Of a stretch of DNA of 64,000 bases, positions 43,082 to 51,320 are shown in pieces (the first letter of the stretch is position 1; each line of letters begins with the position of its first letter). The notes beneath the pieces were generated by a model that worked only from the letters and a program-made list of their open reading frames with translations, was not told where the DNA came from and ran no database searches. Location: positions 186,001 through 250,000 of the forward strand of contig NZ_JAUSMX010000009.1 in NCBI RefSeq assembly GCF_030646115.1. Reading direction: 5' to 3'. The DNA is from Fluviicoccus sp. (GTDB taxonomy: Bacteria; Pseudomonadota; Gammaproteobacteria; Pseudomonadales; Moraxellaceae). The position numbers and the translations under genes were made by a program.

Positions 43082-43855
43082 TCAATGCAGCATAAAACTG
43101 CGTAAGGAAATACCGCCATACTCGTAACCCTCGTATACCCATTCCAGCTGGTCCGTCGGCATACGGGTGCCCGCCACGTACAGCAGCGGCCAGTAGTGGT
43201 CCTCTGTCGGAACTGACAAGCGGCTGTCCTGGTTTTGTTCGGCACGTGGTTGCAGCAGAAGGGTATTGTCCTTGCTTTCCAACGCCTGCTTGATCACCAG
43301 ATCGTAGCGTTTCGCCCAGTCCTGGCCGCCGGATGGTTGGCTCCAGTCCAATTCCCTCAGGTTATGTACAATGTTACCACTGGCAATGATCATATAGCCC
43401 TCTGCCCGCAGCGCCTGCAAGCGTGCTCCCAGCGCCAGATGACCCAGCCGATCCCGGGTGATATCAAGGCTAAGTTGCACCAAGGGGACGTCAGCGTCGG
43501 GCCACAGATGTTTAAGGACGGTCCACACACCATGATCAAAGCCCTGCGCAGGATCAGCCAAGGCAGGCAGATTCATTTGCTGAAGCCTTTGGATCAGGGC
43601 TGGAGAGGTGTAGGGGCGGTAGTGAACTTGATGCAAGGCCTGCGGAAACCCAGAGAAATCGAAGACCTGTTCCGGGTGCGGAGAAGCGGTAAAGGTGATC
43701 CCCCGGGTCAACCAGTGTGCCGATATGACCAATGCCGCTTTGGGTCGGGTAATGCGCTTGCCAAGGGCTTGCAGGCTTTGAGTGAACGGATTATCCCGAA
43801 TGGCGTTTTCAGGAGAGCCGTGACCAATGAAGAGGGCAGGTGTGGGGGCGGACAT
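43082..43855 (-). CDS. ygiD: LigB-type extradiol ring-cleavage dioxygenase (YgiD-like)
   Basis: A 257-residue class III extradiol dioxygenase of the 4,5-DOPA dioxygenase/YgiD group. LFIGHGSPENAI, VISAHW and ASGNIVHNLRELDW carry presumed metal-binding and catalytic histidines; FDHGVWTVLKHLWPDADVPLVQLSLD is typical of the family. Physiological substrate is uncertain. The gene stands alone. Confidence 0.85.
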   Translation of the reverse strand: MSAPTPALFIGHGSPENAIRDNPFTQSLQALGKRITRPKAALVISAHWLTRGITFTASPHPEQVFDFSGFPQALHQVHYRPYTSPALIQRLQQMNLPALADPAQGFDHGVWTVLKHLWPDADVPLVQLSLDITRDRLGHLALGARLQALRAEGYMIIASGNIVHNLRELDWSQPSGGQDWAKRYDLVIKQALESKDNTLLLQPRAEQNQDSRLSVPTEDHYWPLLYVAGTRMPTDQLEWVYEGYEYGGISLRSFMLH

Positions 43856-44069
43856 TGTGTTCTGCCAATGAGGGAGTGATGGCGTTAGCCTATGCCTTAA
43901 TTACCGGTATCACTAGACCTTGTATCTGAGGCAGTATGTATCCTGAAAGAGAACACGGATAGCTATAATGAACGTGGGCGTTTGTGAAGAGAGGGGCTAC
44001 GGGCTGCTTACACGAAGTTGGAAGACATTAATTATGCGGAGGGCGACTTTAGTAAGTCATTGATTCAAG

Positions 44070-44145
44070 TGGTGGGTCGGCCGGGATTCGAACCCGGGAC
44101 CAACGGATTAAAAGTCCGCTGCTCTACCGACTGAGCTACCGACCC
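44070..44145 (-). tRNA. tRNA-Lys (TTT)
   Basis: A 76-nt cloverleaf with encoded CCA: acceptor GGGTCGG / CCGACCC with discriminator A, D-arm AGCTCAGTCGGTAGAGC, anticodon loop CTTTTAA (anticodon TTT), T-arm GGGTTCGAATCCC. Confidence 0.97.
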
Positions 44146-44184
44146 AATCTTGAACATCAGCAGGCTGTGCCGCTGAGGTGGCAT

Positions 44185-44212
44185 ATTCTACGGATTTTCA
44201 ATGGATGTGCAA
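44185..44212 (-). promoter_or_regulatory. promoter of tRNA-Lys
   Basis: On the minus strand TTGCAC (44207-44212), a 16-base spacer and TAGAAT (44185-44190), the same spacing and -10 sequence (extended to TAGAATAT) as the tRNA-Asn promoter. Confidence 0.65.
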
Positions 44213-44254
44213 GGTTTTTGTAACAGGCAATGCGGTTCATGGTGAAAATTCAGG

Positions 44255-44290
44255 CATAAAAAGGGCTGAAGCAAGTCAGCCCTTTTTATG
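44255..44290. terminator. terminator at the end of the atu operon
   Basis: Perfect 15-bp stem CATAAAAAGGGCTGA / TCAGCCCTTTTTATG around AGCAAG, 10 bases beyond the atuH stop; T-rich on both strands. Confidence 0.85.
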
Positions 44291-44299
44291 CCGAATAGC

Positions 44300-46126
44300 T
44301 TAGAAACGATAAGCGCTGTTGCTGATGTTTTCCCAGATTTCCGGGGTCAGCAACTGATAGCTGTCAGTACCCGGCAGCCACACATATAGCGGTTCCTTGT
44401 GCGACTGATGCGGATCAAAACCTTCTTTCTTCAGATTGTTCTTCTGATACTTGAAGGTACCGGTGGTTTCCATCTTCTGTTGCTGACGCAAGAAGACGGG
44501 AACGGCGTAGGGCGGCATCTCTCTCCGCAAGTGCTCCAGCAAGTGGGCATAATCAATGTCGATGCCTTCGTGAGGAGTAATCGCCGCCATGCCGGCGCGA
44601 CCGTTGGTGTTCGGGATTTCCACCCCGTAAACCACCGCTTCGGCAATGGACGGATAAGAGCAGACCAGGTTTTCCACTTCGGTCGTGGAAACGTTTTCAC
44701 CCTTCCAGCGGAAGGTGTCACCCAAGCGGTCCACGAATTGCGCATGGCGGAAACCGATATTGCGCACCAGATCACCGGTATTAAAGTAACGGTCACCTTT
44801 TTCGAACACATCGTGCAAGATGCAGGCTTCGTTCTTGGCAGCATCGGTATAGCCGTCGAACGGGGTACGTTCAGTAATTTTGCCGACCAGCAGACCAGGC
44901 TCGCCAATAGCGGCTTTGATCATGTAGCCGTCAGCGTCACGCACCGGCTTCTCGTTTTCCTTGTCGTACTTGACGATGGCGTAGGGCAGGGGGGAGAAGC
45001 CGACAGTGTTGTCGAAGTTGAAAATATTGTTGAAGCCGATATTGCCTTCGGAAGAGGCGTACAGCTCATAAACTTCGTCGACACCGAAGCGCTGCTTGAA
45101 CGGGCCCCAGATATTGGGACGCATGCCGTTGCCGACCATCTTCGTGACGCGGTGGGCGCGGTCTTCAGCCTTGACGGGAACTTCCATCAGATAGCGGCAC
45201 AATTCACCGACATAACCAATGGCGGACGCGTTGAATTTCCGCACATCTTCCCAGAACTCGCGAGCGGAGAACTTGCGGCGGATAGCAAAACCACTGGCGC
45301 CGTAGATGGCCGCGCCCCAGCAAACCACCATGCCAGTGGCGTGATAGAGGGGGAGGGTGCAATACATGATGTCGTTTTTCTTCAAATCCATGACGGAGCC
45401 GAAGACGCCGTAAGCCTTCATCCAGCGGCCGTGGCTGAAAATGGCGGCCTTGGGCATACCGGTGGTGCCGGAGGTATAAATGTAGTAGAGACCGTCACTG
45501 TAATAAACGTTGTTCGTGGTCGGCGGGTTATAGCTGGGAGCGCTCTGCAATTCAATGGCCAGGTTGCGGAAGCTGTCCGGAGCTTCGCCGACATCCTTCA
45601 GGGTGTCCTGATCGGCCAACCAGTACACCCGGTCAGTCGGGATGTTGAGGTCAGCGCGAACTTCGGAAAAAGACTCCACTAGTTCGGAGCCGATGATGGC
45701 CATTTTCGGCTTCACCAGGTTAATGCTGTGCGTCAGCACCTTGCCGGTCTGGGAGGTGTTGACCATGGCGGATATCACGCCGATCTTGGCCAAACCAGTG
45801 GTTACGGCCAGTAATTCGGGGCGGTTTTCGATAAACACGGCGACCACATCGCCTTTTTTAAGGCCTTGGGCCAGAAAGTAGTGCGCGACACGATTGGCCC
45901 ATTGGTTGAACTGCAGGTAGTTCAGGTTGGTGTCCTTGTAGAGGACAGCAGAACCATAGGGATTCGCCTTGGTGGCCTTTTCGATGGCCCAGCCAAGGCC
46001 GCCGGCTTTGGTGGGGTTGGTGCTGGAGCCCAGCGCCAGACCATACGCCATCTTGGGCAGTTTCCGGACAACTTCGGGGAGTTTTCGGGCGATGTCTTTG
46101 ATGGTAATGAGGTCTTGCTTGCTCAT
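44300..46126 (-). CDS. atuH: acyl-CoA synthetase of the atu cluster
   Basis: A 608-residue adenylate-forming ligase of the FATP/FadD6-like long-chain type. YIYTSGTTGMPKAA is the ATP-binding loop, ELYASSEGNIGF the second motif and YFNTGDLVRNIGFRHAQFVDRLGDTFRWKGENV the hinge. Its place at the end of the minus-strand atu operon matches atuH of P. aeruginosa, proposed to activate citronellic/geranic acid or later intermediates as CoA esters. It is separated from atuG by 170 bases holding a nested hairpin, so its expression may differ from the rest. Confidence 0.85.
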   Translation of the reverse strand: MSKQDLITIKDIARKLPEVVRKLPKMAYGLALGSSTNPTKAGGLGWAIEKATKANPYGSAVLYKDTNLNYLQFNQWANRVAHYFLAQGLKKGDVVAVFIENRPELLAVTTGLAKIGVISAMVNTSQTGKVLTHSINLVKPKMAIIGSELVESFSEVRADLNIPTDRVYWLADQDTLKDVGEAPDSFRNLAIELQSAPSYNPPTTNNVYYSDGLYYIYTSGTTGMPKAAIFSHGRWMKAYGVFGSVMDLKKNDIMYCTLPLYHATGMVVCWGAAIYGASGFAIRRKFSAREFWEDVRKFNASAIGYVGELCRYLMEVPVKAEDRAHRVTKMVGNGMRPNIWGPFKQRFGVDEVYELYASSEGNIGFNNIFNFDNTVGFSPLPYAIVKYDKENEKPVRDADGYMIKAAIGEPGLLVGKITERTPFDGYTDAAKNEACILHDVFEKGDRYFNTGDLVRNIGFRHAQFVDRLGDTFRWKGENVSTTEVENLVCSYPSIAEAVVYGVEIPNTNGRAGMAAITPHEGIDIDYAHLLEHLRREMPPYAVPVFLRQQQKMETTGTFKYQKNNLKKEGFDPHQSHKEPLYVWLPGTDSYQLLTPEIWENISNSAYRF

Positions 46127-46215
46127 GTGGGTGGCATCCTCTGACGCAAAAGCAGGGTTTGCGATGGAAACGGAAGTGATGAACAGTCCGTGGGAATTGT
46201 CTGTCCTGTAAGTTG

Positions 46216-46267
46216 CGCCCTACCTTACCCGCTGAAGCCAGTCTTCGCAAGACTTGGGGGTAGGGCG
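46216..46267 (-). other. nested hairpin between atuG and atuH
   Basis: Outer stem CGCCCTACC (46216-46224) / GGTAGGGCG (46259-46267) encloses an inner hairpin AGTCTT-CGC-AAGACT (46240-46254). It may be a REP variant or a partial stop/processing site inside the operon. Confidence 0.45.
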
Positions 46268-46296
46268 TGTCCGGAAATCCCAGTAAAATGGGGCGG

Positions 46297-47115
46297 TCAG
46301 TCCAGGAAGAAATCCTTTTGCAGGCGATCCATGGTGGCCGGATTGCAGGCATAAGGGGTGAAATCGGTCACGCCGGCAGCGCGCAGAACGGCCTCGTCAA
46401 TTTCATTCTGTCCGGTGCGACGGCTGGTGAGGATGGTCCAGGCGGCGTCAGCCATGATCTCTGGCTTGCGGCAGACATCCACGGCTTCATCGTTGGCGAT
46501 GTTGTTGGTAACAGCAGCAGTGGCGATATAGGTTTCCGGCCACAGCGTGTTGACGGCGATGTTGTAGCTGCGGAATTCTTCCGCCATGCCAATCGACAAC
46601 AGGGTCATGCCGTATTTCGAGAGGGTGTAGGGGGCAAATACCGTCAGCCATTTCGGATTGAGGTTGATGGGGGGCGACAGGCTGAGGATGTGGCCGTTCG
46701 ACGATTTCTTCAGGTAAGGCAATGCGGCTTGGCTGCACATGAAAACGGCACGGGAGTTGATCGACTGGATCAGGTCGTACTTTTTCAAAGGTGTGTTTTC
46801 GACATTGGACAACGACAGCGCCCCGGCATTGTTGATCAGGATGTCGATACCGCCAAAGTGTTCGGCGGCTTTGGCCAGCGCATCACGAACCGAGGCTTCG
46901 TCGCGCACATCGAGGGCAATGGCCAAGGCCTTGCCACCGGCGGTTTCCACTTCGGCGGCGACCGTGTGGATGCTGCCGCCCAGCTTGGGATGCGGCTCTT
47001 CTGACTTGGCAGCAATAACGACATTGGCGCCGTCACGGGCGCAGCGCAGGGCGATGGCGCGACCGATGCCGCGGCTGGCGCCGGTGATGAAGACGGTCTG
47101 GTTCTTCAGGGACAT
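46297..47115 (-). CDS. atuG: SDR oxidoreductase of the atu cluster (HSDL2-like)
   Basis: A 272-residue SDR of the hydroxysteroid dehydrogenase-like 2 type: TGASRGIGRAIALRCARDGANVVIAAKS, NNAGALS, SLSPP and catalytic YTLSK. AtuG is proposed to act in oxidation of citronellol/citronellal or hydroxyacyl-CoA intermediates. AAGGAG precedes the ATG. A REP pair lies between this gene and atuF. Confidence 0.85.
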   Translation of the reverse strand: MSLKNQTVFITGASRGIGRAIALRCARDGANVVIAAKSEEPHPKLGGSIHTVAAEVETAGGKALAIALDVRDEASVRDALAKAAEHFGGIDILINNAGALSLSNVENTPLKKYDLIQSINSRAVFMCSQAALPYLKKSSNGHILSLSPPINLNPKWLTVFAPYTLSKYGMTLLSIGMAEEFRSYNIAVNTLWPETYIATAAVTNNIANDEAVDVCRKPEIMADAAWTILTSRRTGQNEIDEAVLRAAGVTDFTPYACNPATMDRLQKDFFLD

Positions 47116-47135
47116 GGTGAATCTCCTTCAGGGGT

Positions 47136-47207
47136 ATGTAGGTCGGGCTTCAGCCCGACACGATGCCGTTAAATAAGGGGGTTGTCGGGCTGAAGCCCGA
47201 CCTACAT
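47136..47207. repeat. pair of inverted 25-bp REP-like palindromes
   Basis: ATGTAGGTCGGGCTTCAGC... (47136-47160) and its exact reverse complement (47183-47207) are separated by 22 bases. Each copy is itself a hairpin (GTCGGGC-TTCA-GCCCGAC). The pair fills the atuF-atuG gap and starts four bases after the atuF stop. A diverged single copy occurs at 17904-17921. Confidence 0.85.
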
Positions 47208-47210
47208 TCG

Positions 47211-49166
47211 TTAGTCAGCAGGGGCGATGACCAGCATCACCTGCCGCTTTTTCAACTGCATCTTCTCGCTGACATGGATTTCCTGCACCACGCCGCTGCA
47301 CGGGGCTTTCAGCGGGTGCTCAATCTTCATGGCCTCCAGCAGCATCAGGGTCTGACCGACAGTGACGGTGTTGCCGACTTCGGCAAAAACCTTGACCAGC
47401 AGGCCGTCCATCGGAGCATTGATCTGATTCTGGCTGGCCGCGTTGGCAGCCTTGGGCGGTGCGTGTGTGTCGTCACGGGCAATCAGCTGGCCGTTTCCGG
47501 CATCGAAATAGACCGAGCCATCCGAATACACATAGTCGAGTCCACGGCGATGGCCATCGACGGCATAGCACAACCGGGTGCCGACAGTTTCGAGGATGTT
47601 GATGGCAAAGCCGGTTTCACCGACCATGATTTGCCAGACATCGCCATGAACCGGGGCGCTAACCTGAACGATTTGCTTCTGTTCTCCAATCGCCAGATGC
47701 ATCACCTTGCCGGGCAGGAAGGCGGTTTGCAGCCGCTGCGACGGAGTGCTTTGCAGACCGGTCAACAGCCCGGCGAGGGCGAAGTCGAACGGGGTGGCGA
47801 CATAAGGCCGGACCGTCGTCAGGTCGGCGTCATGCTGGGCAAGAAAGCCGGTGTGGGTATCCCCGGCAATGAACGCCGTATGACGCAGCAATTGCGATAG
47901 ATAAGACTTGTTGTTGTTGAGCCCGAGCAGCACGCTGTCTTCAACGGCGCGGGCCAGCACACGGGCGGCTTCGGTACGGGTGCTGCCCCAGGCAATGACC
48001 TTGGCGATCATCGGGTCGTAGAAGGGGCTGACTTCGCCGCCGGTGCACACGCCGTCATCTATCCGCACCTGTGTGCCGGTGGCCGGTTGCCAGGACAGGA
48101 TCGGGCCGGTCTGCGGCAAGTAATTGTGCGACGGATCTTCGGCATACAGACGCACTTCAATGGCGTGGCCGTTAAGCTGGACCTGATCCTGCGTGATCGG
48201 CAGCTTTTCACCGGCAGCAATTTTCAACTGCCAAGCGACCAGATCGAGGCCGGTAATCAGTTCAGTGACCGGGTGCTCCACCTGCAGGCGGGTGTTCATT
48301 TCCAGGAAATAGAACTCGCCGCTGGCATCCAGCAGGAACTCGACCGTGCCCGCGCCAACGTAATTGACAGCCTTGGCTGCGGCGACGGCGGCTTCACCCA
48401 TGCGCTGACGCAGTTCCGGCGTCATGACGGGACAGGGCGCTTCTTCCACCACTTTCTGGTGACGGCGCTGGATGGAGCAGTCTCGTTCACCCAGATACAG
48501 ACAGTTGCCGTGCTGGTCCGCAAAAATCTGGAACTCGACATGACGCGGATTGATGACGGCCTTTTCCAGAATCAACTCGCCGCTGCCAAAAGCGTTCAAG
48601 GCTTCCGAACGGGCGGTGCGGATGGCGGCCAGCAGTTCGTCTTCATGGGTGACGCAGCGCATGCCGCGCCCGCCGCCACCGGCGGATGCCTTGATCATGA
48701 CCGGCATGCCGATTTCAGCCGCTTCGGCGGCCAGATATTCCTCGTCCTGGTTTTCGCCTTCATAGCCGGGCACACAGGGCACCCCGGCCTTGATCATCAT
48801 GATCTTGGCGTTGCGCTTGCTGCCCATGTCATAAATGGCCTTGGGCGGCGGGCCGATGAAGACGACGCCTTTTTCCGCGCAGGCAGTGGCGAAATCCTCA
48901 TTTTCCGACATGAAACCGTAGCCGGGATGCACGGCATCCGCACCGCTGCGGGCGCAGGCGTCGAGGATGGCTTGCGGGTTCAGGTACGAGGCCGAGACGG
49001 TGGACGGGCCGATATGCACCGCTTCGTCCGCCAGGCGGGTGTGCGGGGCGTTGGCGTCGGCATCCGAGTACACGGCAACGGTGCGGTAACCGAGTTGTTT
49101 AGCGGTGCGGATCACCCGGCAGGCAATCTCGCCACGGTTGGCAATCAGGACTTTGGTGAAGGACAT
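47211..49166 (-). CDS. atuF: geranyl-CoA carboxylase biotin-containing subunit
   Basis: A 651-residue alpha subunit: biotin carboxylase domain (about 1-450; SAGGGGRGMRCV glycine-rich ATP loop, EMNTRLQVEHPVTE active site), a linker, and a C-terminal biotinyl domain with EAMKIEHPL, biotin on Lys614. Methylcrotonyl-CoA carboxylase subunits look alike; assignment to geranyl-CoA rests on the atu context. Carboxylates geranyl-CoA to isohexenylglutaconyl-CoA with AtuC. ATG at 49166 was chosen for AAGGAACGG upstream; six codons longer is possible. Confidence 0.9.
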   Translation of the reverse strand: MSFTKVLIANRGEIACRVIRTAKQLGYRTVAVYSDADANAPHTRLADEAVHIGPSTVSASYLNPQAILDACARSGADAVHPGYGFMSENEDFATACAEKGVVFIGPPPKAIYDMGSKRNAKIMMIKAGVPCVPGYEGENQDEEYLAAEAAEIGMPVMIKASAGGGGRGMRCVTHEDELLAAIRTARSEALNAFGSGELILEKAVINPRHVEFQIFADQHGNCLYLGERDCSIQRRHQKVVEEAPCPVMTPELRQRMGEAAVAAAKAVNYVGAGTVEFLLDASGEFYFLEMNTRLQVEHPVTELITGLDLVAWQLKIAAGEKLPITQDQVQLNGHAIEVRLYAEDPSHNYLPQTGPILSWQPATGTQVRIDDGVCTGGEVSPFYDPMIAKVIAWGSTRTEAARVLARAVEDSVLLGLNNNKSYLSQLLRHTAFIAGDTHTGFLAQHDADLTTVRPYVATPFDFALAGLLTGLQSTPSQRLQTAFLPGKVMHLAIGEQKQIVQVSAPVHGDVWQIMVGETGFAINILETVGTRLCYAVDGHRRGLDYVYSDGSVYFDAGNGQLIARDDTHAPPKAANAASQNQINAPMDGLLVKVFAEVGNTVTVGQTLMLLEAMKIEHPLKAPCSGVVQEIHVSEKMQLKKRQVMLVIAPAD

Positions 49167-49190
49167 AATCCGTTCCTTTCTCAATGTAGG

Positions 49191-49991
49191 TCAATTAACC
49201 CAATTCGCTGGACGTTTCTGGATGAAAGCCATCCCGCCCTCCATGCCTTCAGCACTCTGGATGGCAGCGGCAAAGGCATCGGCTGCGTCATCCAGCAGGC
49301 TTTCCAGCGGCTGGTGGCCGACCTTGAGCAGCAGCGCCTTGGTGACGCGATTGGCGTCGGGGGCGCACTGGTTGATGTCGGCCAGGGTGCGTTGCAGCGC
49401 GGCTTCCAGCGCGTCGGCATCGGCGCAGACTTCATGCACCAGCCCGATTTGCGCCGCTTGTGCGCCGTTAATGCGCAGGCCGAGCAGGGCGAGGCGGCGG
49501 GCCTGGGTCAGGCCGATGCGCTGCACCACGAAGGGCGCAATCTGGGCGGGAATGATGCCGAGACGGGTTTCCGGCATGCCGAACTGGGCATCGGCGCGGG
49601 CAATGGCCACATCGCTGATGCAGGTCAGGCCGAAGCCCCCGCCCAGCGCCGCGCCTTCGACCACAGCGATGACAACCAGCGGCGCGTTAGTCACTTGCGT
49701 CAGCAATTCGCCAAACACGCGGTTGAAATTCTGGTAGGCGCGGGCGTCTTCAGCGGCTTTCTGGCGGATGGTCATCATGTCGCGAACGTCGCCGCCCGCG
49801 CAGAAGTGGCCACCTGCGCCGCGCAGCACGACAGCGCGGACAGCGTTGGCGGTCGCCCAGGCAAACACGCCTTGCAGTTCCTGAACCATCTGCAGGCTCA
49901 TGGAATTCCGGCTCTCCGGGCGGTTCAGGGTGAGATGAAGTACGCCCTTGTCGAGGCTGAGCAGCAGGGTTTCGGTGACGGGCAGGTCCAT
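49191..49991 (-). CDS. atuE: isohexenylglutaconyl-CoA hydratase (crotonase family)
   Basis: A 266-residue enoyl-CoA hydratase-fold protein: GHFCAGGDVRDM and EGAALGGGFGLTCISDVAIARADAQFGMPETRLGIIP contain the oxyanion-hole and active-site segments. In the atu pathway it hydrates isohexenylglutaconyl-CoA to 3-hydroxy-3-isohexenylglutaryl-CoA. GGAGG precedes the ATG at 49991. Stops 24 bases before the atuF start. Confidence 0.88.
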   Translation of the reverse strand: MDLPVTETLLLSLDKGVLHLTLNRPESRNSMSLQMVQELQGVFAWATANAVRAVVLRGAGGHFCAGGDVRDMMTIRQKAAEDARAYQNFNRVFGELLTQVTNAPLVVIAVVEGAALGGGFGLTCISDVAIARADAQFGMPETRLGIIPAQIAPFVVQRIGLTQARRLALLGLRINGAQAAQIGLVHEVCADADALEAALQRTLADINQCAPDANRVTKALLLKVGHQPLESLLDDAADAFAAAIQSAEGMEGGMAFIQKRPANWVN

Positions 49992-50028
49992 GGAGGCCTC
50001 CGGATATCTACGGTTCTTTCCATCCATC

Positions 50029-50107
50029 GTAGGGGCGCACTGCGTGCGTCCTCTCCGCCGGACAGAATGCGTGTTTGGGCGTAAAGGACGCAGGCACTGC
50101 GCCCCTA
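50029..50107. repeat. second type of REP-like inverted repeat between atuD and atuE
   Basis: Left arm TAGGGGCGCACTGCGTGCGTCC and right arm GGACGCAGGCACTGCGCCCCTAA are inverted copies with two differences; each arm can also fold on itself (GGGGCGCAC-TGC-GTGCGTCC). It fills most of the 120-base gap between the two genes. Confidence 0.75.
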
Positions 50108-50111
50108 AGGA

Positions 50112-51281
50112 TCAGGCCTTCTTCTTGCCGGGCAGGATGTTCATCAGCTTGCAGATGATGCCGAGCATGATTTCATCCGCACCGCCGCCGATGGAGATCA
50201 GGCGACCGTCACGGTAAGCACGGGCGACGGGGTTATCCCACATGAAGCCCTGGCCACCCCAGTATTGCAGGCAGGAGTCCGTCACTTCGCGCATCAGGCG
50301 GCCGGCCTTCAGCTTCGCCATCGAGGCCAGACGGGTCACTTCCATCGGATCGCCGCCTCCGATGTGGGCTTCACAAGCTTTCCACACCAGGGCGCGCAAC
50401 AGTTCCACTTCGGTCTGCAGTTCGGCCATGCGGAAATGGATGGCCTGGTTGTCGATCAGCGGCTGGCCGAAGGTGGTGCGGGTACGGCAGTATTCAATGG
50501 TCTGTTCGATGCAGGCTTCCATGCCGCCGAGGGCATTGGCGGCGCCGTACATGCGCTCTTCCTGGAACTGCATCATCTGCATGGTGAAGCCCATGCCTTC
50601 CGCGCCGATCACATAACGCTGCGGCACGCGCACTTCGTCGAGGAAGATCTGTGCGGTGTCAGAGGAACGCATGCCCAGCTTGTTCAGCTTCTTGGAGAAG
50701 GAAATGCCCTTGCTCTTGGTCGGCACCACGATCAGCGACTTGTTCAGGTGCGGCTTGCCGTCGCTGGTGTTGGCCAGCAGGCAGAGGAAATCGGACTGGG
50801 TGGAATTGGTGATCCACATCTTGGTGCCGGAAATGACGTAGTCATCGCCGTCCTTGCGGGCGGTGGTCTTGATCGCGGCGACATCGGAACCGGCATGGGG
50901 CTCGGAAACGGCGATCGAGGCGACATAGTCACCAGCAATGGCAGGCGTCAGGAACTCATCACGCAGTTCCTTGGAGCCGAAGCGGGCGAGGGCGGGCGTC
51001 GCCATGTCAGTCTGCACGCCGATCGCCATCGGCACGCCGCCGCAGGCGATGCGGCCCAGTTCTTCCACCACGACCATGTTGTAGGAGTAATCCAGTCCCA
51101 AGCCACCGTTCTCTTCCGGCTTGCAGATGCCTAGCAGACCGAGGTCGCCCATCTTCTTGAAGACTTCATGGGCGGGGAAAATGCCTTCTTCTTCCCAAGC
51201 GTCAATGTTGGGGTTCAGTTCCTTTTCAACGAACTGGCGGGCGGTGCGGCGGAGGGCGTCGTGTTCAGGAGTCAGCTTCAT
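50112..51281 (-). CDS. atuD: citronellyl-CoA dehydrogenase (acyl-CoA dehydrogenase family)
   Basis: A 389-residue acyl-CoA dehydrogenase: SIAVSEPHAGSDVAAIKTTAR and GTKMWITNSTQSDFLCLLAN of the flavin site, YCRTRTTFGQPLIDNQAIHFRMAE and YWGGQGFMWDNPVARAYRD. AtuD converts citronellyl-CoA to geranyl-CoA. Function is taken from its place between atuC and atuE. AGAGGAC precedes the ATG. Confidence 0.88.
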   Translation of the reverse strand: MKLTPEHDALRRTARQFVEKELNPNIDAWEEEGIFPAHEVFKKMGDLGLLGICKPEENGGLGLDYSYNMVVVEELGRIACGGVPMAIGVQTDMATPALARFGSKELRDEFLTPAIAGDYVASIAVSEPHAGSDVAAIKTTARKDGDDYVISGTKMWITNSTQSDFLCLLANTSDGKPHLNKSLIVVPTKSKGISFSKKLNKLGMRSSDTAQIFLDEVRVPQRYVIGAEGMGFTMQMMQFQEERMYGAANALGGMEACIEQTIEYCRTRTTFGQPLIDNQAIHFRMAELQTEVELLRALVWKACEAHIGGGDPMEVTRLASMAKLKAGRLMREVTDSCLQYWGGQGFMWDNPVARAYRDGRLISIGGGADEIMLGIICKLMNILPGKKKA

Positions 51282-51320
51282 GGTGGTGTCCTCTGAGTGT
51301 TCGTGTGTTCGACTGGCCGC

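Noticed and set aside
43969-44064. Small open frame of about 31 codons after a TATAAT-like sequence before tRNA-Lys
   Set aside because: No ribosome-binding site or recognisable product, and no good -35 box; the 214-base gap between the dioxygenase gene and tRNA-Lys otherwise shows nothing I can support.
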